From: Caecitellus pseudoparvulus
Lineage: Eukaryota > Bigyra: Bicosoecida
NCBI GenBank assembly: GCA_965644315.1
Contig: CBFFRQ010000071.1
Location: 1-64,000, forward strand
Length of the DNA: 64,000 bases
Direction of reading: 5' to 3'
Shown: positions 61,800 to 64,000 of the stretch, piece by piece
How positions within the stretch are numbered: position 1 is the stretch's first letter
How the letters are laid out: every line of letters begins with the position of its first letter
Translations under genes and position numbers: made by a program
The notes under the pieces: model-generated
Told to the model about the DNA's origin: nothing
What the model saw: the letters and a program-made list of their open reading frames with translations, nothing else
The model's database searches: none

Positions 61800-62973
61800 C
61801 ATGGGCCAAGCGCCTGGCACGGTCGCGCTGCCGGGCGCCCAGCGGCGCACCACACTGCCACGACTCGCCCCACCTGCATGACACGTGTCCGCATGCTGGG
61901 CAGTCCGGGGCGGCGCCAGGCGGGGTGGCGGCGTGTCGGCCAGGCGCCAAGCAAGCCCCACTGCGGAGCTTGCACCGCACAGCCACCATGGCATCCGCCG
62001 TTGTGCAGCCTGCTGCGCTCTTGGCCGACTTCACATGCGCCACGATGTATTGCCCGGCAGCACGCTCGCAGAGTGCTTCCGCGTCCAAGTCGCCATTGCG
62101 CCGGAGTCGCGGCACAAGCGGCACTGACTCCAGCTCGCTCAGTGCGGCGGCCAGCCTAGCCGGGTTCACCTGCTCTCTGTGCCCATCACACTCATCCCCG
62201 CCGGAGCCCTCCCCAGCCACCACACCTGCAACGTCGCTGTCAGCCACCCCCGCAATGCGCCGCGCCAGCTGCTCCGCTGTCGGCGTCGCATCCGCTCCCC
62301 GCACCGCTGATGCGTATGTGGCCAGAGCGCTGGCAGACGGCGACGCCCTAGCCCGCAGCATGCCCCGCATGGCAGACCGCAGGATGTGCTTGGGTACGCG
62401 TCGAGCCGCTGCAGAGCTCATCGCAGCCGCCCGCCCCACACGGGCCTGCCGCAGCTTGCGCGAGAGAGCGCTGCGCCGAGTGGTCCCAGCGACGGCATCC
62501 TTCGGCTTGGTCAGCCGATCCAGCACACGTTCCCGGAGTGCACGGGGCTTCAGCGCCCCAGAGGCCTCTTTGTTTGACGCGTGCAGAGCCTTCAACTCTG
62601 CCTCTGGCAGCGCGGCCTTGCCTTGCTTAGCACCGACCGCCGAGTCGGCAACGGGCAACGATCCAGTTTCCGCACCGCCCCCCTCGCCGCCCCCTTCCCC
62701 GCTCCGCGCCATGGCCACCTGGTCTGCCAGCCACTCCTCCCCATCCAGTCGCAGTAATGCCTCTGCCCTGGATGCCAGCCCTGCCCACAGCTCCAGGGCT
62801 GACGCTGAGTGCCGAGCTGTATCGAAGGAGACGACGTTGGTGGCTCCTGCCGCAGCAGCCTCGGCCAGCAGGCCCTCCAGCTGTGCTCTGCGGGCAGACA
62901 GCATGCTGAGGGGGGCAGGCGCACAGACCAGGGTGTCGCGCCTGCCCTCCTGGCCTGACCGCTCCCCCGCCAT
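61800..62973 (-). pseudogene. Truncated 5' copy of the 1011-aa gene (passenger copy 5)
   Basis: Starts at ATG 62973 (MAGERSGQEGRRD). Same ~390 homologous codons and truncation point as the other passengers. The frame stays open into the spacer to 61648. Confidence 0.75.
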
Positions 62974-63235
62974 GGCCCCTCCTGTGTCGGCAGCGGCGGC
63001 GGTGTGCGATGCGTTTCGCTTGATTTCGGAGCGCAGCCACATCAGGCGACGTGAGGGGGGGGACCTGGCCAACCGCACACCAGCACAAGGCAAGGCACAT
63101 CGACATGGCATACTCTTGGTCAGTGCCATGCCAGGGATGTCAGTTGTGTCCGGCTCCGCTCGAAGTGGGTGTCCTGAACCACGGCGTGAGCCAGGTTCGT
63201 CAAATGGTGCATTGGCCTGTACTTGGTGCCGGGCA

Positions 63236-64000
63236 TCAGATCAAGTGTTTCAAGGTTTCGAACTCAGCGGCTTCCTGCCGCACACTGTCGGGGATCCTGC
63301 GATCACCCGTCAGGCCCAGCAGCTCACGTACGATGTCTGTGTGGCCCTTGCGGCATGCCCATCGGAAGGCGGCCTCAGGTCCACCCCTATCCGCCGCGTG
63401 TACATCCACTGCCCGCGCCCCAGTCAAGCCCAGCAGCTCACGCACGATGTCTGTGCGGCCCGTGGCGCATGCCTCTCGGAAGGCGACCTCAGGCCCACCC
63501 CATGCCGCCGAGTGCACATCTACTGCCCGCGCCCCAGTCAGGCCCAGCAGCTCACGCACGATGTCTGTGTGGCCGCAGTAGCATGCCCATCGGAAGGCGG
63601 ACTCAGGTCCAAACCCATCCGCCGCGTGCACATCCACTGCCCGCGCCCCAGTCAGGCCCAGCAGCTCACGTACGATGTCTGTGTGGCCATTCTCGCATGC
63701 CCCTCGGAAGGCGGCCTCAGGTCCATCCCATGCCGCCGCATGCACATCCACCTCTCGCGCCCCAGTCAGGCCCAGCAGCTCACGCACGATGTCGCTGCGA
63801 CCCCAGCGGCATGCGGCTCGAAAGGCGGCCTCAGGTCCTTCATCATCCGCCGCGTGCACATCCACCTCTCGCGCCCCAGTCAGGCCCAGCAGCTCACGCA
63901 CGATGTCTGTGCGGCCATTCTCGCATGCCCATCGGAAGGCGGACTCAGGTCCATCATCATCCGCCGCGTGCACATCCACTGCCCGCGCCCCAGTCAGGCC
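63236..64000 (-). CDS. Ankyrin-repeat protein, array copy 5 (partial, at least 6 repeats)
   Basis: The 3' part of a fifth ankyrin gene, cut by the window end. At least six 38-residue repeats are present with variable dipeptides after AC: EN, RW, EN, YC, AT, RK. The C-terminal cap is RRIPDSVRQEAAEFETLKHLI. The 5' part lies beyond 64000. Confidence 0.88.
   Translation of the reverse strand, partial: GLTGARAVDVHAADDDGPESAFRWACENGRTDIVRELLGLTGAREVDVHAADDEGPEAAFRAACRWGRSDIVRELLGLTGAREVDVHAAAWDGPEAAFRGACENGHTDIVRELLGLTGARAVDVHAADGFGPESAFRWACYCGHTDIVRELLGLTGARAVDVHSAAWGGPEVAFREACATGRTDIVRELLGLTGARAVDVHAADRGGPEAAFRWACRKGHTDIVRELLGLTGDRRIPDSVRQEAAEFETLKHLI

Larger units (their letters stand above)
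34835..64000 (-). repeat. Direct tandem array of ~5-kb units (ankyrin gene + spacer + truncated passenger gene)
   Basis: Five head-to-tail units, defined by ankyrin-gene stop codons at 36266, 42058, 47222, 52432 and 63236. Spacings are 5792, 5164, 5210 and 10804 bp; the last becomes 4985 after removing the 5819-bp retrotransposon. Outside the ankyrin repeats and minisatellite the units are close to identical by eye, so duplication is recent or homogenised. The array continues beyond the right end of the window. Confidence 0.92.

Noticed and set aside
34835-64000. Tandem array as a pure assembly artefact
   Set aside because: Copies differ in ankyrin repeat number, variable codons, minisatellite length and the retrotransposon insertion, so they are distinct sequences; long reads would still be welcome.
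1-64000. tRNA or rRNA genes
   Set aside because: I found no cloverleaf with conserved T-loop bases or rRNA-like sequence on reading both strands; a covariance search would settle it.

Overview
The window is nuclear DNA of a GC-rich unicellular eukaryote, probably a microalga or related protist. The evidence is short spliceosomal introns (about 37-122 bp), a mitochondrial FAD glycerol-3-phosphate dehydrogenase, an AATF/BFR2 ribosome-biogenesis protein, a probable TSET (TPLATE-complex) WD40 subunit, eukaryotic transposons and very compact convergent gene ends (33-112 bp apart). TSET subunits argue against an animal or yeast-type fungus. I could not fix the lineage from sequence alone.

Layout, left half. 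0.2-3.2 kb and 8.5-11.4 kb hold Ser/Pro/Ala-rich minus-strand genes whose N-termini look paralogous. Between them sits a complete 4.4-kb DDE-transposase DNA transposon (3527-7938) with 25-bp inverted repeats and a 5-bp target duplication. A very large plus-strand gene (12385-21253) follows: WD40-type N-terminus, solenoid-like middle with endocytic DPF motifs, LamG-like C-terminus, best read as a TSET TTRAY2/TWD40-2 relative. It converges on a DysF plus DDHD phospholipase gene (21366-24606, minus). Next come a type I membrane protein with two C-type-lectin-like domains and a mucin-like repeat tract (25400-28468, plus), mitochondrial G3P dehydrogenase (28526-30964, minus, seven exons modelled), and AATF (31298-32935, plus).

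Layout, right half. From about 34.8 kb to the window end lies a direct tandem array of ~5-kb units, all read on the minus strand. Each unit carries a large ankyrin-repeat gene, a GT/GC-rich spacer with a 42-bp minisatellite, and a 5'-truncated passenger copy of an unrelated gene whose full-length parent lies at 32969-36004. The ankyrin genes have 9, 5, 4, 3 and at least 6 repeats. Their 38-residue repeats share an almost invariant framework, while the same five or so positions change from repeat to repeat: the hairpin tip and first helix, where ankyrin proteins usually contact ligands. This resembles a natural combinatorial recognition repertoire and is the most interesting feature of the window.

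The spacer after the fourth ankyrin gene is interrupted by a complete 5.8-kb tyrosine-recombinase retrotransposon (55611-61429) with the A1-ORFs-B1-A2-B2 split direct repeats of PAT/Ngaro-type elements. The sister units supply the empty site and show insertion without target duplication. Both transposons have one frame shift located at a run of six C.
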